DNA of 64,000 bases, from NCBI RefSeq assembly GCF_009831215.1, contig NZ_WUTW01000002.1, positions 310,001 to 374,000 on the forward strand, given 5' to 3'. Positions 48,652 to 57,341 of this stretch are shown in pieces (the first letter of the stretch is position 1; every line of letters begins with the position of its first letter). The stretch is from Actinomadura rayongensis. Lineage in GTDB: Bacteria > Actinomycetota > Actinomycetes > Streptosporangiales > Streptosporangiaceae. The position numbers were made by a program, and so were the translations under genes. Below the pieces are notes generated by a model. That model saw nothing but the letters and a program-made list of their open reading frames with translations. It ran no database searches and was not told the DNA's origin.

Positions 48652-49281
48652 GTGGACGGTCCTCTGGTGTACTTCGGCCGCGCGCGCGGCGAACGCGCCG
48701 ACGCGGCGCGCAATCGCGCGCGGTTGCTGCAGGTCGCGCGCGAGATGATCGCCGAGGACGGCGCCGAGCGCGTGACGATGGACGGCCTCGCCGAACGCTC
48801 CGGACTCGGAAAGGGAACCGTGTTCCGCCGCTTCGGCACCCGCGCGGGGATCTTCCTCGCCCTGCTGGACGACGACGAGCGCGCCCTCCAGCAACGCGTC
48901 CTCACCGGCCCGCCCCCGCTCGGCCCGGGCGCCGACCCCGTCCAGCGGCTGATCGCCTTCGGCCGCGAGCGGATCGCGTTCCTGCTCGACCACCACGCGA
49001 TCGCGCGCGCGGCGCTGGACCTCGGGCAGCCCGTCCCGGGCGGGGTCCGCTCGCTCGCGGGCATCCACATCCGGATGCTGCTGGGCGCCGCCCGCGCGGC
49101 CGGACGCCTCGACGCCGTCGACCTCGACAGCCTCGCGCTCCAGCTCACCGCCGCCCTCGAAGGCCCGCTGCTGCTCTACGTCACGACGGCCGAGCCCGGC
49201 CACCGCGCCGCCCGGACCCCCGAACCGCTCGCCGAAAGCTGGCAGATGCTCATCGAACGGCTCTTCTCCCCCACCGCCTAG
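48652..49281 (+). CDS. TetR-family regulator
   Basis: 209 residues, GTG start after GGAGG. N-terminal helix-turn-helix GLAERSGLGKGTVFRRFGTRAG is the TetR pattern; the C-terminal ligand domain is variable. Probably represses the divergent azoreductase gene and itself. Confidence 0.9.
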   Translation: MDGPLVYFGRARGERADAARNRARLLQVAREMIAEDGAERVTMDGLAERSGLGKGTVFRRFGTRAGIFLALLDDDERALQQRVLTGPPPLGPGADPVQRLIAFGRERIAFLLDHHAIARAALDLGQPVPGGVRSLAGIHIRMLLGAARAAGRLDAVDLDSLALQLTAALEGPLLLYVTTAEPGHRAARTPEPLAESWQMLIERLFSPTA

Positions 49282-49325
49282 ACGGCGCGTCACGCCCGAG
49301 CGTCCCCCGGCGGCTGGACGGCGTG

Positions 49326-49940
49326 TCACGCGCTCGCGTCTTCCGCTGCCTGGACGACGCGGTACCGCAGATGCGTGACGCCCTCGCTCTCGCGCACGAC
49401 CGGGGTGCCGAGCCGGACGGGCGGGTCGGCGAGGTCGCCGACAAGGCGCGTCCCGCCGCCGAGCAGCACGGGGACGAGATCGACGCGGATCTCGTCCAGA
49501 AGCCCTGCGTCGAGCGCTTGGCGCGCCATCTCTCCCGCGGCGACGCCGACGGCGCGCTCTCCCGCGACCGCCCGCGCCTGTCGCACGGCGCTCGCCAGCC
49601 CGTCGGTGACGAAGGTCAGCGGCGCGTCCGGATGCGCCCAGTCGTCCGGGGCCTTGTGGGTCACGACGAAGATGGGCACCCCGAACGGATGGCTGCCGTC
49701 CCATCCGCCGGTGAGGTCGAACAGCCGCCGTCCCACCACCAGCGCACCGAACTCCGCGAGCTGTCCGCGGATGTGCTCGGCGCTGGCGGGCGTCACCTGG
49801 AACGACCAGCGGGGATCGGCGGACGGCACCTCGACGTCGCCGTTGCGGTGCCAGGCGAACAACAGCTCGAACCCGCTCTCGGCCAGTCCGGCGATGTAGC
49901 CGTCCAGCGACATCGACGCCGACGTGACGACAGAGGCCAT
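49326..49940 (-). CDS. DHFR-like (RibD C-terminal) reductase family protein
   Basis: 204 residues from ATG 49940 (GGGAG upstream). Family marks: SASMSLDGYIAG near the start, ALVVGRRLFDL, FVVTHK and the C-terminal LDEIRVDLVPVLLGGGTRL. NADPH-binding fold related to dihydrofolate reductase and the RibD reductase domain; the true substrate in these stand-alone proteins is generally unknown. Confidence 0.88.
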   Translation of the reverse strand: MASVVTSASMSLDGYIAGLAESGFELLFAWHRNGDVEVPSADPRWSFQVTPASAEHIRGQLAEFGALVVGRRLFDLTGGWDGSHPFGVPIFVVTHKAPDDWAHPDAPLTFVTDGLASAVRQARAVAGERAVGVAAGEMARQALDAGLLDEIRVDLVPVLLGGGTRLVGDLADPPVRLGTPVVRESEGVTHLRYRVVQAAEDASA

Positions 49941-50157
49941 GTCCACTCCCAAGGTCCGGAACGCCTTCCGAACTAGGGACCGTCCGCGCCCGCCGAAATC
50001 ATCGGCCCGCCGACCGGACGCGCCGACCCGCCGTCACGGGCCGGCGCGACGGCCGGAGGCGAAGTCCGGGCCGGGCATGGCCGCAGCGCGGCCGGAACCG
50101 CCCAGCCCGCACCGCGTCGTGCGGGTCAGGGCCGACGTGCCGGCGGAGCGAGGAGCG

Positions 50158-51078
50158 TCAGATGCCGCCGCCGGGGCCGCTGATGCGGGCGGGGCCGCGG
50201 AAGACCTGGCGGGTGTGCCAGTCGATGTTGCGGCGGTCGGGCGGGGGGAAGCCCGCGGCGGGCGCGACGGCGCGGCGGCCCGTCAGGGCGAGGACCTGGT
50301 CGCGGGCGGTGTCGGTCAGCCCGACGAAGTGCCGCGACACCATGATCGTCCCGCTCTGCCCGAGGCCGAGGACGCCCTTGTCGAAAAGCCGCTGGTGCAA
50401 CGTGCACAGGCACAGCGAGTTCTCCAGCGCGTCGTGCCCGTCGAACGCGGCCCAGCGCAGCCGCACCCGCTCCAGCCCCACGACGGTGTTGCCCATCCAG
50501 CCCTCAAAACCGCAAAAAGCGCACCGGCAGTCGTAGGCGACCAGCACCTTCTGCCGCAGCATCGGGTCCCGGCGGGCGCGCGGCAGGGCGCCGTCCACGT
50601 ACGGCGCGAGCAGCGCGGCCTCGGCGACCTCGGGCATCAGCCCGACGGCCGAGCACAGGTCGCCGTGCAGGCTCGGCTCGAAGTTGGTGTCCAGCAGGAT
50701 CCGGCAGATCTGGACGAACATCGACGGATCGGCCAGCAGCTCCTTGGCGAACAGCGGCACCAGGCGGCCGACCGCGTCCACGTGGCGCAGCAGCTCGGGG
50801 TCCGCGCCGGGGCTCCGGCCGCCGCCCGGCGTCCCGACCTCCCACAGGCCGTCGCCGGCCAGCGTGTGGAACGGGTAGCCGGGGCTCGCGGGCTTGGGCG
50901 GCCCGAACTCGATCAGCAGCGCGCCGAGCGGCTCCTCGACGTCCCGGAACCGCAACGGCGCGTAGCCCTCGCGCTGGAGACGGCCCAACGCGAACAGCAG
51001 GAGCAGCGCCTTGTTGGGATCGCGCTCCCCGCCCCGTGTGAACCGCCGCATCCGGGCGACCCGCTCTGGCCAGACCAC
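50158..51078 (-). CDS. Sulfur-binding-domain / HNH protein with altered HNH residues
   Basis: 306 residues. Residues about 18-80 (NKALLLLFALGRLQ, YPFHTLAGDGLWEV) match the sulfur-binding domain that reads phosphorothioate DNA in ScoMcrA-like enzymes. The C-terminal part has the HNH scaffold: CRCAFCG (zinc knuckle), VGLERVRLRW, LENSLCLC, TLHQRLFDKG. Homologues I recall read AAHVRW and LHHKLFDRG; here the general-base His is Arg206 and the second His is Gln229, while Asn220 and His228 remain. DNA cleavage is therefore doubtful. GTG start at 51078; an in-frame ATG ten codons in is possible. Confidence 0.8.
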   Translation of the reverse strand: MVWPERVARMRRFTRGGERDPNKALLLLFALGRLQREGYAPLRFRDVEEPLGALLIEFGPPKPASPGYPFHTLAGDGLWEVGTPGGGRSPGADPELLRHVDAVGRLVPLFAKELLADPSMFVQICRILLDTNFEPSLHGDLCSAVGLMPEVAEAALLAPYVDGALPRARRDPMLRQKVLVAYDCRCAFCGFEGWMGNTVVGLERVRLRWAAFDGHDALENSLCLCTLHQRLFDKGVLGLGQSGTIMVSRHFVGLTDTARDQVLALTGRRAVAPAAGFPPPDRRNIDWHTRQVFRGPARISGPGGGI

Positions 51079-51155
51079 ACTAGGAAGAATATGCGCTCCC
51101 GCCTGGGATTACCTCTCCGTCCACGACCACGCCGGGGACCTGGCATTATCACCCG

Positions 51156-52061
51156 TCAGCCGAACACCCCGCTGCTGATCATCGACAGGATGCCCGGGCC
51201 GATCACGATGATGAACAGCGCGGGCAGGATGCACACGACGACCGGGAAGGTGATCTTCACAGACACCTTCTGCGCCCGCTCCTCCGCCGTCTGCCGCCGC
51301 TTGATGCGCAGCTCGCTCGCCTGCTCGCGCAGGATGTCGCCGACCGGGATGCCGAGGCCCGCCGCCTGGACGAGCGCCGCCGTGAAGGTGTGCAGCTCGT
51401 CCACCGACGTCCGGTCCGCGAGCGACTTCAGCGCCTCCTCGCGGGACGCGCCGAGCCGCATCTCCTGCAGCAGCCGCGCCATCTCGCGTCCGAGCGGCCC
51501 CTCGATCGACAGCGCCACCCGGGTCAGCGCCGCGTCGAAGCCGAGGCCGGCCTGGACGCTGATGCCGAGCAGGTCGAGCAGGTCCGGCAGGGACTGGCTG
51601 ATCTGGTCCTGGCGCTTGATCCCGGCGTTGTAGAGCAGGATGTCGGGCAGGAAGAACCCGAGCGCGGCCAGCCCCACGACGAACACGAACCCGAGCCCCA
51701 CGCCCGTGCTGAGCCCGAACAGCACGCCGATGAGCGCCCCGCCGACCAGGCCGACGCCCTTGAACGACAGCAATCGGTCGGGCGTCCACGGCTCGGGGTT
51801 GCCCGCGACGTCCAGCCGGGCGCGCAGCCGGGCCACCTTGTCGGCGCGGGACAGGCGCAGCGCGAACCGCGCGAAGACGGGCAGGAACGCCCCCTCCGGC
51901 GCGGCCACCTCGGCGGGGCCCGCGACGCGCGGCGCGTACGACCGTTCGATGGCCGCGACGCCGCCCGCCGCCGTCCGCGCGTCGGACCGGCGTCCGCCGA
52001 ACGTCCCGAGGACGAGCAGGGCGGCCAGGGCGAGCAGCACCATGCCGAGCAGGAGCAGCAT
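51156..52061 (-). CDS. tadC: Tad pilus inner-membrane platform protein TadC
   Basis: 301 residues of the type II secretion F family: N-terminal helix, two central helices (about 110-155), a GspF domain (LPDLLDLLGISVQAGLGFDAAL, LGIPVGDILREQA) and a C-terminal membrane helix. Pairs with TadB as the platform of the Flp pilus. Start codon overlaps the tadB stop by one base. Last gene of the operon. Confidence 0.9.
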   Translation of the reverse strand: MLLLLGMVLLALAALLVLGTFGGRRSDARTAAGGVAAIERSYAPRVAGPAEVAAPEGAFLPVFARFALRLSRADKVARLRARLDVAGNPEPWTPDRLLSFKGVGLVGGALIGVLFGLSTGVGLGFVFVVGLAALGFFLPDILLYNAGIKRQDQISQSLPDLLDLLGISVQAGLGFDAALTRVALSIEGPLGREMARLLQEMRLGASREEALKSLADRTSVDELHTFTAALVQAAGLGIPVGDILREQASELRIKRRQTAEERAQKVSVKITFPVVVCILPALFIIVIGPGILSMISSGVFG

Positions 52062-53992
52062 CAGGCGACCACCTTCACCAGTCGGGTCATCCAGACCCAC
52101 CCGCCGCAGACGAGGCCGATCGCGAGGACCAGCAGGAAGATGCCGAACGGCGTCTTGTAGAGCGGTTCCAGGTAGTCCGGACGGATCAGCGCCATGGCGA
52201 GGCCCACCACGATCGGCAGCGCGATCAGCACGTAGGCCGACATGCGGCCCTCCGCGCTGAGCGCCCGCACGTGCCGCCGCAGATGGGTGCGCTCGCGCAT
52301 CGTCTGGACGGTCTGCTCGATGACGTCGGCCAGGTTGCCGCCGACCTCGCGCTGGATGCGGATCGCCATGACGACCCACCGCAGGTCGCGGCAGGACATC
52401 CGGTCGGCGACGTCCTCCAGCGCCTCGTCGACGCTGACGCCGAGCCGGGTCTGCGCGACCGCGCGGGAGATCTCGCCGCTCAGCGGGTCGAGCTCCTGGT
52501 CGGCGAGCCGGTCCAGCGACTGGGCGACGGTGAAGCCCGAGCGCAGCGACCCGGCGATGAGCTGGAGCGCGTCGGGGAGCTGGTCGGCGAACGCGTTGAG
52601 GCGTTTCGCGGTCCGCGACGACAGGTACATCCGCGTGCCGAACCAGGCGAGCGCGGCGCCGAGCGGCACGCCGAGCAGGACGTTCCCGGTGACGAGCGCC
52701 AGCATGAGCGCGGCCAGCAGGCCGAGGCCGACGCGCACGAGCAGCCACTCGTTCGGCTGCAGCCCGAGGCCCGCGCGGCGCAGCTCGCGGGCCATCCGCT
52801 CGGCGCGGTCGCCGGTGCCGACGGCGCGTTCGCTCAGCCCGAGCGCGCGGCGCACGACGGGGCTGGACGCGTCGGCGCCGGTGTCGGGCGCGTCGGACGC
52901 CCGGTAGCGCTGGATCCGGCCCGCGACGCCGCCGTCCGCGCGCCGGGCGAGGGCGTACGGCACGACCAGCACCGCCGCCAGGATCGCCAGGAACACGAGG
53001 CTCAGCATCGGGAGCAGCAGCGCGCCGGACGTGACGGCGGTCGCGGCGGCCGGGGTGGTGGCCGCCGCCGGGGCGGTCGCCGCCGGACGCGCCGGGATCC
53101 GCACCTTCCCGGCGGCGCGCAGCGTCGCCGTCCCGGCCCGCGCCGTCGCGGCGATGTCCAGCGTCGTGCCGGCGCGCGCGGACGGCAGCCGCACCGTCAC
53201 CCACATGCTCTGCCGGTAGCTGTCGGCGGCGGTCGCGAACGCGCGGACGAGGCTGTCGGCGTCAACGGACTTCAGCAGCCGTCCGCCGGTCGCGCCGGTC
53301 AGGACGCGCAGCGCGGCGTCGTCGGCCTCGGCGGTGCGGAAAGCCACCGCGTCGAGGGTGACCCGCGCGGCGGTGAGCCGGTCGCGGACGGTCCGCAGGG
53401 ACGTCGCGCTGCCGGTGTCGGCGCCGTCCGACAGCACGACGACGCGCCGGTCGACGCCGGTCAGCACGCCCGCCGCCTCCGCGATGCCGTCGTACAGGTC
53501 GGTCTCGCCGGTGGGCCGCAGCGTGCGCATCGCGCGGGCGGGCGCCGCGTGGTCGGTGGTGGGCCGCACCACGACCTGGTCGCCGGGGCGCGTGCCCGCG
53601 AGCGCGAGACCGGCCGCGACGTCGCCCGGGAGCCGGTCGAGGAACCGCTGCGCGCCCTGCCGGGCCGCCGCGAGCCCGGCGGCGCCCATCGAGCCGCTGG
53701 TGTCCAGGACGATCATCACCGAGCGTCCCTGCGCCGCCGTCCCGCCGGGCTTGGCGGCGCCGGGCGGCTCGGCCTGCGCGGACGCCGGCCGGCCGTCGAG
53801 CGTCACCCGGAGCGAGGACGGGTCCAGCTCGGCGTCCGGCGGCAGCCCGGTCCCCGCGAACAGGAACCGCGCGCGGTCGCCGGAGATCGTCAGGGCGTCC
53901 ACGCGCGCGACCGGGGCCGCGTGCGCGACGCCCGGGACGAGCGCGCCGAGCACCGCGAGCAGGCCCGCGACGAGGAGCCGCCGCGTCACCAC
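52061..53992 (-). CDS. tadB: VWA domain fused to TadB pilus platform protein
   Basis: 643 residues: signal peptide (about 1-25), a VWA domain with an intact MIDAS (D97-T-S-G-S101), a Thr/Ala-rich linker, a membrane helix (about 330-352), then a GspF/TadB domain (about 450-575, QLIAGSLRSGFTVAQSLDRLA, REVGGNLADVIEQT) and C-terminal helices. The VWA part would face outward, joined to the platform. Start overlaps the tadA stop by seven bases. Confidence 0.9.
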   Translation of the reverse strand: MVTRRLLVAGLLAVLGALVPGVAHAAPVARVDALTISGDRARFLFAGTGLPPDAELDPSSLRVTLDGRPASAQAEPPGAAKPGGTAAQGRSVMIVLDTSGSMGAAGLAAARQGAQRFLDRLPGDVAAGLALAGTRPGDQVVVRPTTDHAAPARAMRTLRPTGETDLYDGIAEAAGVLTGVDRRVVVLSDGADTGSATSLRTVRDRLTAARVTLDAVAFRTAEADDAALRVLTGATGGRLLKSVDADSLVRAFATAADSYRQSMWVTVRLPSARAGTTLDIAATARAGTATLRAAGKVRIPARPAATAPAAATTPAAATAVTSGALLLPMLSLVFLAILAAVLVVPYALARRADGGVAGRIQRYRASDAPDTGADASSPVVRRALGLSERAVGTGDRAERMARELRRAGLGLQPNEWLLVRVGLGLLAALMLALVTGNVLLGVPLGAALAWFGTRMYLSSRTAKRLNAFADQLPDALQLIAGSLRSGFTVAQSLDRLADQELDPLSGEISRAVAQTRLGVSVDEALEDVADRMSCRDLRWVVMAIRIQREVGGNLADVIEQTVQTMRERTHLRRHVRALSAEGRMSAYVLIALPIVVGLAMALIRPDYLEPLYKTPFGIFLLVLAIGLVCGGWVWMTRLVKVVA

Positions 53993-55371
53993 GGGGACGG
54001 CCCGTGCCCGAAGACGTCGCCCGGAACGTCGATCCCCCGGTCCCGCAGCCGGTCGAGGAAGCGTGGACGCAGGCCGGTGGGACGCAGCGCGCCGACCCGT
54101 CCCTCGGCGTCCGCGATGCGCGGGTCGAACAGGAACAGGTCCTGGAGCGTGACGACGTCGCCCTCCAGCCCGGTGACCTCGGTGACGTGCGTGATGCGCC
54201 GCGACCCGTCCTTGAACCGCGTCTGGTGGACGACCAGGTCGATCGCCGAGCCGACCTGTTCCCGGACGACCCGGATCGGCAGCTCCATGCCCGCCATCAG
54301 CACCATCGTCTCCACCCGCGACATCGCCTCGCGCGGCGCGTTCGCGTGGACGGTCGTCAGCGAGCCGTCGTGGCCGGTGTTCATGGCCTGGAGCATGTCG
54401 AGCGCGGCGCCGTCGCGGACCTCGCCGACGATGATCCGGTCCGGCCGCATCCGCAGGCTGTTGCGGACGAGGTCGCGGATCGTGACCTCGCCCCGGTCCT
54501 CCACGTTCGGCGGCCGGGCCTCCATCCGCAGCACGTGCTCCTGGCGGAGCTGGAGTTCGGCGGCGTCCTCGATCGTGACGATCCGCTCGTCGGGCGGGAT
54601 GAACGACGACATGACGTTCAGCGTCGTCGTCTTGCCCGACCCGGTGCCGCCGCTGATCAGGATGTTCATTCGGCCCCGCACGCAGGCGATGAGCAGTTCG
54701 GCGACCTGCGGCGTCAGCGTGCCGAACCCGATGAGGTCCTGGATCGTCAGCGGGTCGACGGCGAACTTGCGGATCGTGAGCAGCGGGCCGTCCATCGCGA
54801 CCGGCGGCACGACGGCGTTGACGCGGCTGCCGTCGGGCAGGCGCGCGTCGACCATCGGGCTGGACTCGTCGATGCGGCGGCCCACCTTCGCCACGATCTT
54901 CTCGATCGTCCGGCGCAGGCTGGCCTCGCCCGCGAACGCGCCGCCGACGAGCGTCAGGCGTCCGCCGCGCTCCACGTAGATCTGCCCCGGCCCGTTCACC
55001 ATGATCTCGGTGACCTCGGGGTCGTTCAGGTAGGGCTCCAGCGGGCCGAGGCCGAGGATCTCGTCGGCGACGTCCTGCTCCACCCGGTCCCGGTCGGCGG
55101 CGGTGAGCGGCGTCTCCTCGCGCGCCAGCATCTCCTGGAGCGTGGACCGGACGCGCTGCTCCAGCTCGCCCGGGCTCAGGTCGGCCTCGTAGATGCGCGG
55201 GCCGAGCGCGTCGACCAGCGCCTGGTGGACGCGGCGCTTCAGCCCCGCGTACGGGTCGACGGGACGCGACGAACGGCGTCCCGACGTCTGCACGAGCTGG
55301 GAGGACACGCCCGCGGCCGGCGCCGTCGAGCCGTCCTGGAGCCGCGCGAGCCGTTCCCCGAGCGTGCTCAT
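53986..55371 (-). CDS. tadA: Tad pilus ATPase TadA/CpaF
   Basis: 461 residues of the type II/IV secretion ATPase family: Walker A GGTGSGKTTT at 241-250, Asp box TIEDAAELQL, Walker B DRIIVGEVRDG, and the His box TGHDGSLTTVHAN. Powers Flp pilus assembly. ATG overlaps the tadZ stop (ATGA). Confidence 0.94.
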   Translation of the reverse strand: MSTLGERLARLQDGSTAPAAGVSSQLVQTSGRRSSRPVDPYAGLKRRVHQALVDALGPRIYEADLSPGELEQRVRSTLQEMLAREETPLTAADRDRVEQDVADEILGLGPLEPYLNDPEVTEIMVNGPGQIYVERGGRLTLVGGAFAGEASLRRTIEKIVAKVGRRIDESSPMVDARLPDGSRVNAVVPPVAMDGPLLTIRKFAVDPLTIQDLIGFGTLTPQVAELLIACVRGRMNILISGGTGSGKTTTLNVMSSFIPPDERIVTIEDAAELQLRQEHVLRMEARPPNVEDRGEVTIRDLVRNSLRMRPDRIIVGEVRDGAALDMLQAMNTGHDGSLTTVHANAPREAMSRVETMVLMAGMELPIRVVREQVGSAIDLVVHQTRFKDGSRRITHVTEVTGLEGDVVTLQDLFLFDPRIADAEGRVGALRPTGLRPRFLDRLRDRGIDVPGDVFGHGPSPW

Positions 55372-56555
55372 GAGCGCGCCCGGGAGCGGCGCCGCAGCCG
55401 GCGCGACGGTTCGGGTTCGACGGCGGCCTGCCCGGCGGCCACGGTGCGGGCGATCAGCCCGTCGATCGCCCGGCTGACCGGGTGTCGCGGATCGCTCATC
55501 GTGAGGGGCACCCCCCGGTTGATCGAGACCGGAACATCGGGATGGTTGGGGATCTCGGCGGCGACGGCCATGCCGACCACCCGGTCGATGTCGGACCGCG
55601 AGAGCCCCGCGCGGGCGTCGGCCCGGTTGAGGACGACCGCGCGGGCGTCCCGGGCGTAGCCGAGCGTGTCCAGCATGTCGAGCGTGACGCGCAGCCCCTT
55701 CAGCGCGGTGACCTCGGGACTCGCGACCAGGACGTGCGTGTCGGCGACGTCGAACGCGGCCAGCACCTGCTCGCTGAACTGCGGCGGGCTGTCGACCACG
55801 ACGACCTCGAACATCTGCCGCAGGACGGCCAGCAGTTCGGTGATGAGCCGTCCGGACACCTTCTCGGCGTCGCCGGGCGCGATGGGCGCGAGGACGCTCT
55901 GCAGGCCGGACTCGTGCGGCGTCAGGATCGAGTGCGCGCCGGTGCGGTCCATGTGGCCGACCATCGGGACGGCGTCCACGACCGTCCGCTGCGGGTCGAC
56001 GCGGAGCATGATGCCGACGTCCCCGAACCCGAGGTCGAGGTCCACCAGGCACACCCGGCGGCCCTGCCGCGCGAGCGCGACGCCGAGGTTGGTCGACACC
56101 ATCGACTTGCCGCAGCCGCCCTTCCCGGCGAACACGACGACGACCTGGCCGGCCGGCGGCTCGGCCGCGACCTGCCGGTACGCGCCGGACTCGGCGGACT
56201 TCAGCCGCGAGGAGATCTCCCAGACGCGCTTGCACGCGTCCAGCAGGGCGGGGAAGTCGCGGTCGGGGACGACCTCGCGGACGCCCGCGCGCATCGCCTC
56301 GGCCAGCACGTCCACGTCGAGCCGGTCGCGGACGAGCACGACGCCGAGCGTCGGCTGCTCCTCGCGCAGCAGCGCCGTGAGCCGCACCGCCGAGCGCAGG
56401 TCGACGCCGGGGCCGAGGACGACGACCAGCTCGTGGGGCAGCTCGTCCAGGGCGGCGCGCAGGGCTTTCAGGTCGAGCGCTATGTGGCCGTCCTCGCGGA
56501 ACGGGGCCGCGAGGCGGCGGGCGGTCTGGTCGCTCGGTTCGCAGATGATGGGCAT
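55368..56555 (-). CDS. tadZ: Tad pilus localisation protein TadZ/CpaE
   Basis: 395 residues: an N-terminal receiver-like domain (about 1-115) without a clear phosphoacceptor, then a ParA/MinD-type ATPase with deviant Walker A FAGKGGCGKSMVSTN and VCLVDLDLGFGD. Places the pilus machinery in the cell. Overlaps tadA by four bases. Confidence 0.92.
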   Translation of the reverse strand: MPIICEPSDQTARRLAAPFREDGHIALDLKALRAALDELPHELVVVLGPGVDLRSAVRLTALLREEQPTLGVVLVRDRLDVDVLAEAMRAGVREVVPDRDFPALLDACKRVWEISSRLKSAESGAYRQVAAEPPAGQVVVVFAGKGGCGKSMVSTNLGVALARQGRRVCLVDLDLGFGDVGIMLRVDPQRTVVDAVPMVGHMDRTGAHSILTPHESGLQSVLAPIAPGDAEKVSGRLITELLAVLRQMFEVVVVDSPPQFSEQVLAAFDVADTHVLVASPEVTALKGLRVTLDMLDTLGYARDARAVVLNRADARAGLSRSDIDRVVGMAVAAEIPNHPDVPVSINRGVPLTMSDPRHPVSRAIDGLIARTVAAGQAAVEPEPSRRLRRRSRARS

Positions 56556-56574
56556 GGTCGTCGCTCCGTCCGCG

Positions 56575-57315
56575 CTATCGGAAGAGCCCGAAGCTGGACA
56601 CGCCGGGGCTGTTCGGATCGAGTTCCGAGGCGTCCGTCTGGAGGCCCAGGTAGAGCGCGTTGTCGACCTTGCCGCCCTGGGTGCCCCACACGATCTTCTC
56701 GGCCTCCTGCTGGGTGACCGCGAGGGTGACGAGGGTGGTGGTCTCGTCGCCCTTATTGTCCTTTTTGCCGGACAGTCCCACTGAGAGTACGTCGATGTCG
56801 GACATAAGCAGCCGCGCCCCGCCCGCCTCGCCGCGCGGGGTGCCCTTGGAGTCGAGCAGCTTGTACGCGGCGAACACCGCGACCTTCGACCCGGCCTTGA
56901 CGTAACCGGCGACGCGCTGGGCGTCGCTCAGCGCGATCGTCATGGCGAGCTTGCCCTTGGGGACGGTGAAGTACTGCGACGCGCTCGGCGTCACGAGCAG
57001 CGGCCGGCGGATCAGCTCGCCCGCCTTCAGCCCGGCCGACAGCACCAGGCTCGCCTCGGCGGGGCCGACCGCGTGCAGGACGTCGTCCGGGACGCTCTGC
57101 TCGGGCATCCGCTCGGTCCGCGCATAGCCGTCCGCGACGAGGCGACTGCCGAGGACGCCCGGCGGGATGGCCTTGGTCGCGACCAGGACGTCCACCGCCC
57201 TCTTGCCCTCGACGGCACGCCGGTCGGCGCCCTTCACGTACATCAGCACCAGCGCCGTGCCCAGCACGGCGAGCACGAGTGCCGCCGCGACGGTGGCGAA
57301 ACGACGGTTCAACAC
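56575..57315 (-). CDS. cpaB: Flp pilus assembly protein CpaB/RcpC
   Basis: 246 residues: N-terminal membrane anchor (about 8-27), then an SAF domain (VDVLVATKAIPPG and GYARTERMPEQS) and the RcpC region (MTIALSDAQRVAGYVKAGSKVAVFA). In Gram-positive bacteria it likely guides the pilus through the wall. Lies between tadG and tadZ. Confidence 0.88.
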   Translation of the reverse strand: MLNRRFATVAAALVLAVLGTALVLMYVKGADRRAVEGKRAVDVLVATKAIPPGVLGSRLVADGYARTERMPEQSVPDDVLHAVGPAEASLVLSAGLKAGELIRRPLLVTPSASQYFTVPKGKLAMTIALSDAQRVAGYVKAGSKVAVFAAYKLLDSKGTPRGEAGGARLLMSDIDVLSVGLSGKKDNKGDETTTLVTLAVTQQEAEKIVWGTQGGKVDNALYLGLQTDASELDPNSPGVSSFGLFR

Positions 57316-57341
57316 TTCCCCCAGGGTGGTGAGTTAGCCGT

